The position numbers and the translations under genes are program-made. From Verrucomicrobiota bacterium (lineage in GTDB: Bacteria; Verrucomicrobiota; Verrucomicrobiia; Opitutales; Opitutaceae), in the NCBI GenBank assembly GCA_023443455.1, contig JAEZUE010000016.1, forward strand, positions 1-36,203: a stretch of DNA of 36,203 nt, given 5' to 3'. Below the pieces are notes generated by a model. That model did not search any database and had not been told where the DNA came from. It was given only the letters and a program-made list of their open reading frames with translations. Of this stretch, positions 1 through 9,380 are shown piece after piece; position 1 is the stretch's first letter; each line of letters opens with the position of its first letter.

Positions 1-175
1 AGAAAATGGTTCGTCGCGCGGTTCACCTCTGGGGTGAGTGTACCAACTCGCGGCGTAATATTGCCAAACATCTCTCCGTGTTCTCCTTCCGGCTCTCCTC
101 TGCCTCTGTGACCTGTCCGAACTGCCGTTTCTAGGATCAGTGGTTCCCCGCCGGTCCGGGCGGAGCGGTTGCGCT
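1..175. other. Gene-free left edge, downstream of the ATPase gene
   Basis: No convincing coding sequence is present. The stretch around 137-147 (ATCAGTGGTTCC-like) resembles copies near 22329 and 22645, so it is probably dispersed intergenic repeat. A weak CCGCC/GGCGG stem lies at 148-163, but no T-run follows it in the direction of the minus-strand operon, so I do not call a terminator. ORFs here are antisense shadows of the ATPase gene. Confidence 0.5.
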
Positions 176-988
176 TCACGCGAATTGCGGAAGCACCGTC
201 GAGGCAACCGCGGAATCGAAGAGGTCGCGGCGGCGCACACGGTCGAAGGCGTGCAGGAGGTCGTCGGTGCGCACGCGGGCGCGGCGCTCGCCGGCGTAGT
301 CCTCCACCACCTGCCCGCGGTGCATCATGATGATGCGGTCGGGCAACTGCACGGCCTGCTGCATCGAGTGCGTGACCATGAGCGCGGTGAGCTTCTCGCG
401 GGTGACGATCTCCTTGGTCAGCACGGCCACCTGCGCGGCGCTCTTCGGGTCGAGGGCGGCGGTGTGCTCGTCGAGCAGCAGCAACTTCGGGCGCAGCCAC
501 GTGGCCATGAGCAGCGTGAGCGCCTGGCGCTGGCCGCCGGAGAGCGTGCCGATCGGGTTCTCGAGCCGATTCTCGAGCCCCATCTTCAGCGAACGGATAC
601 GGTCGGCGATCTCGTCGCGGACCTGGCGCGGGAGCGCGAAACCGAAACCCCGCGGCCGGCCGCGCCGGGTGGCGAGCACGATGTTCTCGGCGATGCTCAT
701 CTCGGCCGCGGTGCCGGCGAAAGGATTCTGGAACACGCGCCCGACGAGCGTGGCGCGGCGGTGCTCGGGCCAGTCGGTGATCGCGTGGCCGTCGAGCTCC
801 ACGCTGCCGGCATCGGGCAGGAACGTGCCGGCCACGGCGTTGAGCAGCGTGCTCTTGCCGGAGCCGTTGGTGCCGATGATCGCGGCGAAACAGCCGTCGG
901 CCAGGTCGAGGTCGATGCCGCGCAGGGCGCGCACCTCGTTGGGCGTTCCGGGGAAGAAGGTTTTGGCGAGGGAACGGAGCTTAAGCAT
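176..988 (-). CDS. ABC transporter ATP-binding protein of a TrpXYZ-like importer
   Basis: Energises the adjacent permease (981-1919) at the cytoplasmic face of the inner membrane. All nucleotide-binding motifs are visible in its 270 residues: Walker A GTNGSGKST (39-47), Q-loop Q87, signature LSGGQRQ (149-155), Walker B LLLLDEH with D173-E174, a D-loop ALDP, and switch histidine H207. Length is normal for a stand-alone ATPase. The ATG overlaps the end of the permease gene by 8 bases, so the two are probably translationally coupled. It is the last gene of the six-gene operon. Pairing with a BPD_transp_2-type permease and ABC_sub_bind proteins is the arrangement of TrpXYZ-type amino acid importers. 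The substrate cannot be read from the sequence. Confidence 0.93.
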   Translation of the reverse strand: MLKLRSLAKTFFPGTPNEVRALRGIDLDLADGCFAAIIGTNGSGKSTLLNAVAGTFLPDAGSVELDGHAITDWPEHRRATLVGRVFQNPFAGTAAEMSIAENIVLATRRGRPRGFGFALPRQVRDEIADRIRSLKMGLENRLENPIGTLSGGQRQALTLLMATWLRPKLLLLDEHTAALDPKSAAQVAVLTKEIVTREKLTALMVTHSMQQAVQLPDRIIMMHRGQVVEDYAGERRARVRTDDLLHAFDRVRRRDLFDSAVASTVLPQFA

Positions 989-1919
989 GACGACCTCCGA
1001 AGATGCGCCGGCCGAAGGAGCCGAACCATTTGGGCAGAACCAGCGCCGCGAAGACGAAGGCGGCGGTCACGAGCTTGAGGTCGTTGGGGTCGAGCCCCCA
1101 ACGCAGCGCGATGGCGATGAGCAGGCGGAAGAGGATCGTGCCCATGATCGCACCGACCAGCGCCAGCCCGGGGCTCCCCTTCCCCGTGAGCGCCTCGCCG
1201 ATGATGATGCTCGCGAGCCCCCAGACCATCATGCCGATGCCCATCTGCACGTCGGCAAAGCCTTGATACTGGGCGAGCATCGCGCCGGCGAGCGCGACCA
1301 GCGCGTTGGACACGGCGAGGCCGAAGACGAGCATGCGCCGGTCGTCGGCGCCCTGCGCGCGAGCCATCTGCGGGTTCTCGCCCGCGGCGCGGATGATCGT
1401 GCCGAGGTGCGTGAGCAGGAAGAAACGCAGGAGCAGGGCGACGGTGGCCACCGCGGCCGCCACGGTGAGCAGCATCGCGAGATCGCGCGTCGGCACGGCC
1501 CAGCCGGCGACATTGATCGCCTCGACGCCGCCGGTGAGCCGGCGCAACAGCCTCTCGGGGCCGTCGGCCAGCGTGGGCACATCGAGCAGCGGGATGTTGC
1601 TGCGGCCCATGACGCGCAGATTGATCGAATAGAGCGCGGTCATCGTGAGGATGCCCGACAGCAGTTCCTGGATGCGGAACTTCGTGTGCAGCAGTCCGGT
1701 GGTGGCGCCGGCGAGCGCGCCCGCGCCGCAGGCGACGAGCGTGGCGGCCCAGGGCGGCCAACCGTGCACGAGCAGCACCGCCGCGGTGGCGGCACCGAGC
1801 GTGATGGAGCCGTCGACAGTGATGTCGCAGTAACGTTGGATGCGGAAACTGATCAGCATGCCCAACGCGAGCAGCGAGAGGATCAGGCCGATGGTGAAGG
1901 CGCCGATGACGAGCGTCAT
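981..1919 (-). CDS. ABC transporter permease, TrpY-like (BPD_transp_2 type)
   Basis: Inner-membrane channel subunit of the importer, 312 residues with about eight or nine hydrophobic segments. The N-terminal stretch (ALGMLISFRIQRYCDITVDG) and the later pattern of small residues followed by GANPQMAR-like and LASIIIGEAL segments resemble permeases found with ABC_sub_bind (PF04392) binding proteins. The reading frame stays open upstream to 2585, but that part is antisense or out-of-frame noise. The ATG at 1919 overlaps the stop of the STAS gene in an ATGA junction, which fixes the start. The ATPase follows with an 8-base overlap. The best-known relatives transport tryptophan/phenylalanine (TrpXYZ), but the ligand here is unknown. 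Confidence 0.88.
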   Translation of the reverse strand: MTLVIGAFTIGLILSLLALGMLISFRIQRYCDITVDGSITLGAATAAVLLVHGWPPWAATLVACGAGALAGATTGLLHTKFRIQELLSGILTMTALYSINLRVMGRSNIPLLDVPTLADGPERLLRRLTGGVEAINVAGWAVPTRDLAMLLTVAAAVATVALLLRFFLLTHLGTIIRAAGENPQMARAQGADDRRMLVFGLAVSNALVALAGAMLAQYQGFADVQMGIGMMVWGLASIIIGEALTGKGSPGLALVGAIMGTILFRLLIAIALRWGLDPNDLKLVTAAFVFAALVLPKWFGSFGRRIFGGRHA

Positions 1920-3172
1920 GAGAGTTCCTCCGTGATGAAGTTGACCGGGGCACACCAGCAGGCGCCGCGGATGAAGGCGCTGTGGCCGAGCCCGAGCGCG
2001 GGCCGGTCGTCCTCGACGAGATGGAGCAACGCCAGCGGCGCCGCACCGGCGAAGAGCGATTGCACGGTGTCGGCGAGAGCGAGCGCGCCGTTGGGCAGCG
2101 GGCGAAACGGGAAGACCGCGGCGTGCGCGTGGGCAAACCAGCCCGGACGCGACGGCAGCGGTGGCAGCAAAACGCCCGGCGGCGGGGCCTCCGCGCTCGC
2201 GAACGCGACGACGAGCGCGAGCTCGCCGCCGTGCACGCGCTCGCCACAGAACGAGAGCCACTCGCGCACCGCCGGAAACTCCTCGGCCTTGCTGCCTGCC
2301 GCGAGCAGCCCGGGCGAGCGGGCCCACGATAGGCCCACGAGTCCGTCGATCTCGGCGAGCACGACGACTGCGATGTGTTTCGCCTTCGTGGTGGCAAACG
2401 CGCCCTCGAGCAACCGGTCGAGCGGGAGCGCCGCCCCGGTATCCTGGGGTTGGAAACGCAGCAGATGGGTAAACGCTCCGCTCGCCCGCAGTGCATCGGC
2501 GACACGCAGTTTCGGCACGAACTGGCCGGCCTCGACGAGATAGTCGGGCGCCTCGCTGCCGTCGCCCGGCAGATACGCGGTGCAACCGGCGATCGAAAGG
2601 AAGTCGCCGAGACGCGCGCGCACGTCGTCATCCTGGCCCGGCGTGCCGATCCCGAGGGCGACCGTGGACGCACCAAAGGCCTCGTCGCGGCAAGCAGCCG
2701 GATCGAGCGGGGTCCACGTCTGCCAGCGCCCGAGGTGTGCGCCGCGCAGCGGGGCCCTGTCCCCACCGAGCGGATAGGTTTCGATGTCGGCACCGGGGGT
2801 CGTCCAGCCCGCGGGCGGCGGCGGCGCGGCGGACTCCGACGCCGAGGCCGCGACCGGCTCCGCCGCGGCTTCGTCGAGCGCGAGCAGCGAGTCAAAGCCC
2901 GACATGCTCAGCGTCTGGACGATGAACTCGGAGGCACGGACGATGCGGAAGGAACCGCGCACCGCAGCGACCTCGCGGTGGGTTTGCAACAGCGAGCGGA
3001 TGCCGGCGGAGCTGAGATACTCGAGCCCGCTGGCGTCGAGCCGGAGCTGGTGGTGGCCCTCGCGCACGGCGCGCCGGGTGGCCTCGAGAAAATGCTCGGC
3101 CCAAGCGGCATCGAGCCGGCCGGCGACGGCGATCTCGAGCCGATCGGGGAAGGCGGTGGTGGTGAGTTTCAT
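1916..3172 (-). CDS. STAS-domain (anti-anti-sigma-like) protein with large unrecognised C-terminal domain
   Basis: 418 residues. Residues 1-95 form a STAS domain like SpoIIAA/RsbV, with the acceptor loop GLEYLSSAGIRSLL carrying a serine pair (S54, S55) where relatives are phosphorylated by an RsbW-type kinase. An Ala/Pro-rich linker (about 100-125) leads into about 290 residues that I do not recognise, rich in hydrophobic beta-like strands and lacking transmembrane segments. The start at 3172 is chosen because the STAS fold begins at MKLTTTAFPD; the frame upstream runs into the binding-protein gene. It sits between the quadruple binding protein and the permease, with an ATGA overlap to the permease. 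It is the likely partner of the phosphatase/kinase at 7008-9380. The C-terminal domain could be the output or could contact the transporter; this is inference. Confidence 0.82.
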   Translation of the reverse strand: MKLTTTAFPDRLEIAVAGRLDAAWAEHFLEATRRAVREGHHQLRLDASGLEYLSSAGIRSLLQTHREVAAVRGSFRIVRASEFIVQTLSMSGFDSLLALDEAAAEPVAASASESAAPPPPAGWTTPGADIETYPLGGDRAPLRGAHLGRWQTWTPLDPAACRDEAFGASTVALGIGTPGQDDDVRARLGDFLSIAGCTAYLPGDGSEAPDYLVEAGQFVPKLRVADALRASGAFTHLLRFQPQDTGAALPLDRLLEGAFATTKAKHIAVVVLAEIDGLVGLSWARSPGLLAAGSKAEEFPAVREWLSFCGERVHGGELALVVAFASAEAPPPGVLLPPLPSRPGWFAHAHAAVFPFRPLPNGALALADTVQSLFAGAAPLALLHLVEDDRPALGLGHSAFIRGACWCAPVNFITEELS

Positions 3173-3212
3173 GACCGGCGCAAAGCGCAAAGAGGAACGA
3201 AGGGGTGGCAGC

Positions 3213-6200
3213 TCATGGTTGGAGGACCGGCGCGAAGGGAGCGGCGGACGCTTCGAGGACTTTGGCGCGTTGCAGCACACTCGCGGGAAGCGTGAGCCCG
3301 ATTTTCGCGGCGGCGGCGGGATTGACCGTGAGCGCCTCGCTGCGGGTATTGGCGAACGGGATTCCGGCGGGCGCTTCGCCGCGCAGGATGCGCACGGCCA
3401 GCCCGCCCGCCTCGACGCTCGCGTCGTAGTAGTCGCGGGCGAGGGCGAGCACGGCGCCGGTCTTCACGTGGTTGGTCTCGAAGCAGAAGACAGGCAGCCC
3501 GGCCTCGGTCGCCTTGCGGATGATCAGGCCGAAACCCGGGCGCGTGCTGTTGTCGGCGACCTGGCAGACGAGGTCGATCCGTTGCCGGCAGAGGGCGTCG
3601 ATCGCCTCGGCGGTTTCGGCGCTGCCGGTGAGGGGCACGGCCACAAGCTCAAGGCCCTCGCGCTGCAACACCTCGGCAAACCACTCCTTGTAGAGCACGC
3701 TGTTCAGCTCGGCGGGAGAGAACAGCGTGCCGACCCGCCGCGCCTGCGGGAGCAGCTCGCGGATCAGCTTCGCCATCTCCTCGAAGGGCGAACGTGTCGT
3801 GATGCCGGTGACGTTGGGCAGATGGTCTGTATTCGTTTTCCTGGCTCCAGCGCGGACGGCGTCGGCCACGCCGGTGAAGACGACGGGCACATCGCCCGCC
3901 TGGCGCAGGGCGGTCTGGAGGGCGTTGGTCGTGATGACCATGAGCAGGTCGACCTGCTCGGCGCGCACGGAGTTCACGATGCTGACGAGCGTGGCCATGT
4001 CGCCCTGGGCGTTGAGGACCTTGAGGGCGAAGTCGCGCCCCTCGACCAGGCCGCCGCGGGCGAGGCCGTCCTTCAGGCCCTGCAGGCATTGCTCGGACAT
4101 GGTGGTGTCGTTGTAAGCCACGATGCGCAACTGCCACGGGCGGACCGGTGGCGCGGGAAGCTGGGCCGACGGAGAAGGCGCCGGCCGGGAGGCGGGCTCG
4201 GGCTCGACGGTGCGCTGCACGGCGGTGGCCTCGAACGGCAGCATCGCCGGCGGCACGCCCGCGAGCACCTTGGCGGCGAGGCGGCCGGACTGCGCGCCCC
4301 ACTCCGCGAAGTCGTCGCCGCAGGCCCCGGTGGCGCCCTGCTCGACCTGGATCGGCTCGGTCGTGAAGAGCGGGATACCAGCCACCTTCGCGGTGCGCGC
4401 CAACACCGGGAAACCGGTGGCCACGAGGTTGTCGGCCGAGGTGAGCAACGCCTGCGCGCCGCGCTGGACGAGCGACTGCGCGGCGAGCGACAACTCGGAG
4501 ACGTTGGTGATCGTGGCCTCGTGCAGCGCGACGCCGCGCTCGCGGCAGGCGGCACGGAGTCTCTCGACGGAGATCACCGAGTTGGGCTCGGCGGGGTTGA
4601 AGACCGTGCCGATGGCGGACAGCCCGGGGCGATGGGCGCGGGCCATCTCCAGCAACTTGTCCATCGGCGGATTGTCGAAGACGCCGGCGAGGTTGGCCGG
4701 GCGGCCCTTGGCGAAAAGACCGAGCTTCTCCGGATCGCTGGCGACGGTGAAGACCAGGGGCACTGTCGTGACCTTGTGGGCACCGGCGACGAACGCGGGC
4801 GTGGTCACGGTGACGACAAGGTCGGGCTGCGTGGCCAGCGCGGCGTCGAAGAGCTGCGGAAGCTGGGAGAGCTCGCCCTGGGCGTTGTAGCGCTGGACGA
4901 CGAAATCGGCGCCCGCCTCGAGACCGGACTGGGCGAGACCGCGCAACAGGCCGGTCTCGGCCGCCTCGAGGTCGTGGGCCTGCACGAGGTTGACGAGCGC
5001 GATGCGCGCGGGGCGTCCGAAGCGGTTGGCGACGTGGTGGAAGATGTTCGCTTCGCGGAGCAGCTCCGGCGGCAAGGCGATCCCGAGCTGCGCGGCAGCG
5101 GCGAGGTCGACCGAGAGCTCGGACTCCGGCGACGGGGTGAACGGCATCTTCGCGGGATCCTCGCCGAGGAGCACGCGGGCGGCCATCAGCCCGCCGAAGT
5201 GGCCGTTGCCCTCGGGGCTGATGCCGCACGCCAGCAACGCACCCGAGCCCATGCCGGACTCGTCGTCGGCGAGCAGCGGCACCCGGTGTTTCCGACAAGT
5301 GGAGACGATGAGCGACTCGGCCGCCATGATGGCGTTGTCGCCCGCGAGGAAGAACGCCCCGATGTCCTCCGCGAAGACCGCGGCGAGCGCCTCGGGCACC
5401 TCGTTGGGATTGTTCGCCGCGCGGCGCACGAGCTGGAAGCCGTACTTCCGGGCGAACTCCTCGGCGACGCGCACCTCGGTCATGACGTTCGGCTCGGACG
5501 GCGTGTAGACCATGCCGATCTTGCGGATGTCGGGGCGGAGCTTGAGCAGCCACGTGAAACCGCCCTCGAGCGGCGCGGGCGCCACCGCGCCGGTGACGTT
5601 GGCCTGGTGGTCGGTGAACGACTTGCCCGCGCCCGCCCCGACCGGCTCGGTGACGATGGCGAAGACCACCGGTTTGTCCTTCACGCGCCCGGCGACGGCG
5701 GCCAGTGCGGGAGTCGACAACGCCATGATGAGGTCGGCGTCGGACGAGGCCACGTTGGCCGCGATCTGCTGCATGATCGACGGGTCGCCGTTGGCGTGGG
5801 CGACGGAGAGGCGGAGGTTCTTGCCGGCGACGAAGCCGCGCTCGGCAAAGGCCTTGCGCACGCCGACGATCGCCTCGTCGAAGAGCTTGTGCGGCGACAT
5901 GTAGACGAGGTCGACCTTGTAGACCCGCCCCGGCTCGGGCTTGGTGGCGACCGGGGAGGCGGAAGCGGTTGCAGGCTGGGCGGCCGCGGCGGCGCGCGCC
6001 AACAACTCGGGCGAGGCGGACCAGTTTTTCGCATACGCGGCCAGCACCTCGGAGTTGAGCGCGAGACGCTCGGGCACGACGTTCTCGACGCCGATCGTGC
6101 GCGGATCGGCGCCGCGCAGCAGCCGGGCGGAAAGCGCGGCGATGGTGCGCCCAACATCGGGATACGAGGCACCGAGGCTGAAGAGCGCGCCGCGGGCGGT

Positions 6201-7004
6201 GTCGGAAGGGTCGTTGGTGAAGACGGGCACGCCGTTGGCGCGGGCGATCGCGACGACCGAACCGGTGGAGGCGTTGACGACGGTGTCGCCGCCGATCCAG
6301 ACGGCATCGACATCGCGCGCGAGCACGGAGCGGATGGCCTCGGGCACCTCGGAGGTGTTGCCGGCGTTGGCCTCGAGCAGCTCGATCCCGAGCGCCGCGC
6401 AGGTGGCGCGGGCCTGCTGAACGCAGACCTCGGAATTGTGCTCGGTGGGATTCCAGACGGCGCCCACGCGGCGCAGCTGGGGATTCATCTGGCGGGCGAT
6501 CTCGAAGGCGCGCGCGACCGGCTGGAACGTGCCGATGCCCACGAGATGGGCCGGATGCTGCTCGGGCGCGGTACCCGTGATGCCGACACCGGAGCCGTAG
6601 GGATCAGTGACCGCGCCAAAGACGTGCGGCGTGCGGCCCTCGCGGTTGGCGGCGGCCATGGCCTGGAGCGCGGGCGTGCTGACGGTGACGATCTGGTCGA
6701 AACCGCCGGCGGCGAGGTCGCGCGCGATCGCGGTGGCGGTGGCGTAGTCGCCGGAGGCGTTGAAACGTTCGAGCTTGAGCGTGCGCCCGTCGACATAGCC
6801 CGCCTGCGCGAGTCCCTCGACGACGCCGCGGGCGGTGTCGTCGATGAGCGTGGTGGAGGTGAACTGGAAGAGCGCGACACGCGGGACGTGCGCGGGAGCG
6901 GTCGGTGTTTTCTGGCGACGGCCGAGATCGGACCAGAGCAGGAGCGACGAGGCGGCGGCGATGAGGGTCGCGCCCAGCCAGAGGTGTTTGAGGCGGCGAA
7001 GCAT
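3213..7004 (-). CDS. Membrane-anchored protein with four tandem ABC_sub_bind (TrpX-like) domains
   Basis: 1263 residues, about four times the length of a normal ABC_sub_bind (PF04392) protein. An N-terminal hydrophobic segment (about 8-24) anchors or exports it. Four homologous binding modules follow at about 41-325, 362-651, 666-926 and 957-1245, joined by Ala/Pro-rich linkers (333-360, 929-953). Each repeats the family landmarks: a T-T/S-x-A-L/F loop (STPALQA 109-115, STPALAA 430-436, TTPAFVA 734-740, TTNALQT 1025-1031), a VF..VT/ADP-like strand, and an NPxExNS-like motif (185-191, 501-507, 803-809, 1096-1102). The modules are diverged, so ligands may differ. It starts 3 bases after the stop of the phosphatase gene and ends 40 bases before the STAS start. 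In known systems one such domain feeds a TrpY/TrpZ-type importer. A chain of four may serve as a receptor array, a sensor for the partner switch, or both. Confidence 0.9.
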   Translation of the reverse strand: MLRRLKHLWLGATLIAAASSLLLWSDLGRRQKTPTAPAHVPRVALFQFTSTTLIDDTARGVVEGLAQAGYVDGRTLKLERFNASGDYATATAIARDLAAGGFDQIVTVSTPALQAMAAANREGRTPHVFGAVTDPYGSGVGITGTAPEQHPAHLVGIGTFQPVARAFEIARQMNPQLRRVGAVWNPTEHNSEVCVQQARATCAALGIELLEANAGNTSEVPEAIRSVLARDVDAVWIGGDTVVNASTGSVVAIARANGVPVFTNDPSDTARGALFSLGASYPDVGRTIAALSARLLRGADPRTIGVENVVPERLALNSEVLAAYAKNWSASPELLARAAAAAQPATASASPVATKPEPGRVYKVDLVYMSPHKLFDEAIVGVRKAFAERGFVAGKNLRLSVAHANGDPSIMQQIAANVASSDADLIMALSTPALAAVAGRVKDKPVVFAIVTEPVGAGAGKSFTDHQANVTGAVAPAPLEGGFTWLLKLRPDIRKIGMVYTPSEPNVMTEVRVAEEFARKYGFQLVRRAANNPNEVPEALAAVFAEDIGAFFLAGDNAIMAAESLIVSTCRKHRVPLLADDESGMGSGALLACGISPEGNGHFGGLMAARVLLGEDPAKMPFTPSPESELSVDLAAAAQLGIALPPELLREANIFHHVANRFGRPARIALVNLVQAHDLEAAETGLLRGLAQSGLEAGADFVVQRYNAQGELSQLPQLFDAALATQPDLVVTVTTPAFVAGAHKVTTVPLVFTVASDPEKLGLFAKGRPANLAGVFDNPPMDKLLEMARAHRPGLSAIGTVFNPAEPNSVISVERLRAACRERGVALHEATITNVSELSLAAQSLVQRGAQALLTSADNLVATGFPVLARTAKVAGIPLFTTEPIQVEQGATGACGDDFAEWGAQSGRLAAKVLAGVPPAMLPFEATAVQRTVEPEPASRPAPSPSAQLPAPPVRPWQLRIVAYNDTTMSEQCLQGLKDGLARGGLVEGRDFALKVLNAQGDMATLVSIVNSVRAEQVDLLMVITTNALQTALRQAGDVPVVFTGVADAVRAGARKTNTDHLPNVTGITTRSPFEEMAKLIRELLPQARRVGTLFSPAELNSVLYKEWFAEVLQREGLELVAVPLTGSAETAEAIDALCRQRIDLVCQVADNSTRPGFGLIIRKATEAGLPVFCFETNHVKTGAVLALARDYYDASVEAGGLAVRILRGEAPAGIPFANTRSEALTVNPAAAAKIGLTLPASVLQRAKVLEASAAPFAPVLQP

Positions 7005-7007
7005 GGT

Positions 7008-9380
7008 TCAGGCGGAGGCGACCGCGAGACGCGCGGTGAGCGTGAGGATGTTGCGATCGGCGACGCGGCGGTAGGCCATGCCGGCCATGGTGCGTCGGAT
7101 GAAGTGGATACCCAGGCCGCCGACCTTGCGTTCGTCGAGGCCGGCCGCGGTGTCGGCCGGGGCGTGGGCGGTGGGATCGAAGGGACGGCCGTCGTCCTCG
7201 ATCTCCAGGCGGAGCAGTTCGCCGTCGCACCAGAGCCGGAACCGGATCGTGTGCTCGGCGGAATCGGCGAAGGCGTAGGAGACGATGTTCACGAACCACT
7301 CCTCGAGCGCGAGGTTGAGGTTCACGACGACCGGCAGGGGCCAGCCGGAGCCCTCGGCGCGCGTCTCGATCCAGGCGACGAGCTGCGGGAGGGCATCCTG
7401 GCGATTGGGCAGGGCCAGCTCGGCGTCGGGCGCGCGGGCCGGCGCGGCGGCATTGGCGTCCGGATACTCGGCAACCCGGAGGGCGAGGAGCGTGATGTCG
7501 TCGGACTGCTCGGCGCCGGCGGCGTGGGCGTGCACGGCGGCGACGATCTTCTCGACGAGCGGGCGCATCCGCGAGGCGCGCTCGGCACCGGCGAGCGCGA
7601 CCAGGCGGGGCTCGTCGAACATCGCGTTGGCGGGGTCCATCGCCTCGGTGACGCCGTCGGTGTAGAGCAGGAGGGCATCCGCTCCGCCGAGACGGACCGA
7701 GCGGTTGACATAACGACTGCCCGGCATGGCGGCGAGCGCGGCGCCGGGCTTGCTGCGGAGCACCTCGACGGGACCGCCGGAGCGCAGGATGAGCGGGGGG
7801 TTGTGGCCGGCGTTGGCGAAGACGAGGTCGCCGGTGCGAAAGTTCAGGATGCCGCAGAACGCGGTGATGAACATGCAGGTGTCGTTGTTCTCGGAGAGCT
7901 CGTTGTTGACCATCACCAGCGAGCGCGCGGGGTCGCGCACGGCCTGGATGATCGACTTCATCAGGGTCTTGCACACGGCCATGAGCAGCGAGGCGGGCAC
8001 GCCCTTGCCGGAGACGTCGCCGATGGCCACATACAGGTGGTCGGCGTCGAGCAGGGCGAAGTCGTAGAGGTCGCCGCCGACCTCGCGCGCGGGCTCGAGG
8101 CAGGCGTAGAGGTCGAGGTCCTTGCGCTGCGGGAAGGGCGGGAAGAGCTTCGGGACGATGCCGAGCTGGATCTGGTGCGCGATGGCGAGCTCGCTGGCGA
8201 TCTTCTCCTTGGCCGCGGTCGTGGTGGTGAGCTTCTCGATATAGTCGCGCAGCTCGGTGCGCATCCAGCCGAAGCTTTCGGTGAGGCGGCCGACCTCGTC
8301 GAGCCGGCGCACGGGCGGCAGCGGAGTGTCGAAGCGGCCGGCGGCGAGGTGGAGGGCGACCCGGGCGAGCCGTTGCAGCGGGCGGGCGATCGAGTAGGCG
8401 GTGGGCACCGCGGCGAGGGCGAGCAGCAGCAGACCGCCGGCGCCGACGAGGACGTTGAAGCGGGTCTGGCGGTTGAGCGTGGCGAGCATGTGCTCCTCGG
8501 GCACGATCACGCCCATCGACCAGCCGACGGAGGTGACCCGGCGGTAGTTGATGTAGGCGCGGCGACCGTCGAGCGGGCGGTGGTAGAAGCGCTGGCCGGG
8601 CTCGTCGCGGAGCATGGCCCAGCCGAGGTCCTTGAGCTCGGCGGTGGCCTCCGGCGTGGCGAGCGTCTCGGCGAGACTGAATACCGTTTCCCGCATCTCC
8701 ACCTGGCGGTCGGGGTGCGAGATGAAGAAGCCCTGTTGCGAGAGCAGCACGGCGGAGGCGCCCTCGTCGAGGTTGAGGGTGTCGAGCAGGTGGTGGATCC
8801 AGTCGAGCGCGAGGTCGCCGGTGAGCACGGCCACGACCCGGCCATCGCGCACCACCGGGGTCGAATAGGTGACCATCCGGGTCTGCGTGACGGCGTCGAA
8901 ATACGGCTCGCTCCAGACCCCGCGCCGCAGGTGGTAGGGCAGATAGAACCAGTCGGCCTGGTAGTCGCGGTCGGTCTGGACACGGTCGGCGACGAAGACC
9001 AGGCCGTTCTCCCGGAAGCCGTAGAGGATGCGGTAATCGGCGCGCGAGGGCTCCGGCGCGAGGGCCACGGCCATGCCGCAGAGGTCGGGCTGGGCGCGCA
9101 GCAACCCCTCGATCATCGGCCCGACGGACTCGCGGTTTTCCGGCAGGAGCGACCAGGCGACCGCGGCCGACTGCACGGCCGTCTCCACCCGGCCAAGCTG
9201 GGCGGCGATGTGGTTGACCGCCGCCAAGGCCTGGGCGTCGGCCCGGCCGCGTTGCTGCTCGAAGAGCACCCGGCGCTGCGAGAAATGGGTCACCGCCAAC
9301 ACCGCCAGCAGCACCAGTCCGGTGCCGCCGAGGATCGTCGCCTGCAGGCGGCCGACGAGGGAACGTTCACCGTACGCCAT
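7008..9380 (-). CDS. Membrane sensor with dCache-like domain, HAMP, SpoIIE/PP2C phosphatase and RsbW-like ATPase
   Basis: 790 residues containing both enzymes of a partner switch. Order: TM1 (13-32); periplasmic dCache-like sensor (40-305) with features such as DRDYQADWFY and WSEPYFD; TM2 (308-330); HAMP (331-385) and helical linker; SpoIIE/PP2C domain (430-637) with metal-binding aspartates in GGDLYDF (D437, D440), IGDVSGKG (D455), LYTDG (D575) and QSDDIT (D627, D628); then a GHKL ATPase (660-785) with N-box EEWFVN (N698), DDGRPF (G1) and GGLGIHFIRR (G2). All key residues are present, so both activities look intact. The likely target is the serine loop of the downstream STAS protein. ATG 9380 is preferred to upstream starts because TM1 follows directly; it overlaps the preceding gene by 14 bases. 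Confidence 0.92.
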   Translation of the reverse strand: MAYGERSLVGRLQATILGGTGLVLLAVLAVTHFSQRRVLFEQQRGRADAQALAAVNHIAAQLGRVETAVQSAAVAWSLLPENRESVGPMIEGLLRAQPDLCGMAVALAPEPSRADYRILYGFRENGLVFVADRVQTDRDYQADWFYLPYHLRRGVWSEPYFDAVTQTRMVTYSTPVVRDGRVVAVLTGDLALDWIHHLLDTLNLDEGASAVLLSQQGFFISHPDRQVEMRETVFSLAETLATPEATAELKDLGWAMLRDEPGQRFYHRPLDGRRAYINYRRVTSVGWSMGVIVPEEHMLATLNRQTRFNVLVGAGGLLLLALAAVPTAYSIARPLQRLARVALHLAAGRFDTPLPPVRRLDEVGRLTESFGWMRTELRDYIEKLTTTTAAKEKIASELAIAHQIQLGIVPKLFPPFPQRKDLDLYACLEPAREVGGDLYDFALLDADHLYVAIGDVSGKGVPASLLMAVCKTLMKSIIQAVRDPARSLVMVNNELSENNDTCMFITAFCGILNFRTGDLVFANAGHNPPLILRSGGPVEVLRSKPGAALAAMPGSRYVNRSVRLGGADALLLYTDGVTEAMDPANAMFDEPRLVALAGAERASRMRPLVEKIVAAVHAHAAGAEQSDDITLLALRVAEYPDANAAAPARAPDAELALPNRQDALPQLVAWIETRAEGSGWPLPVVVNLNLALEEWFVNIVSYAFADSAEHTIRFRLWCDGELLRLEIEDDGRPFDPTAHAPADTAAGLDERKVGGLGIHFIRRTMAGMAYRRVADRNILTLTARLAVASA

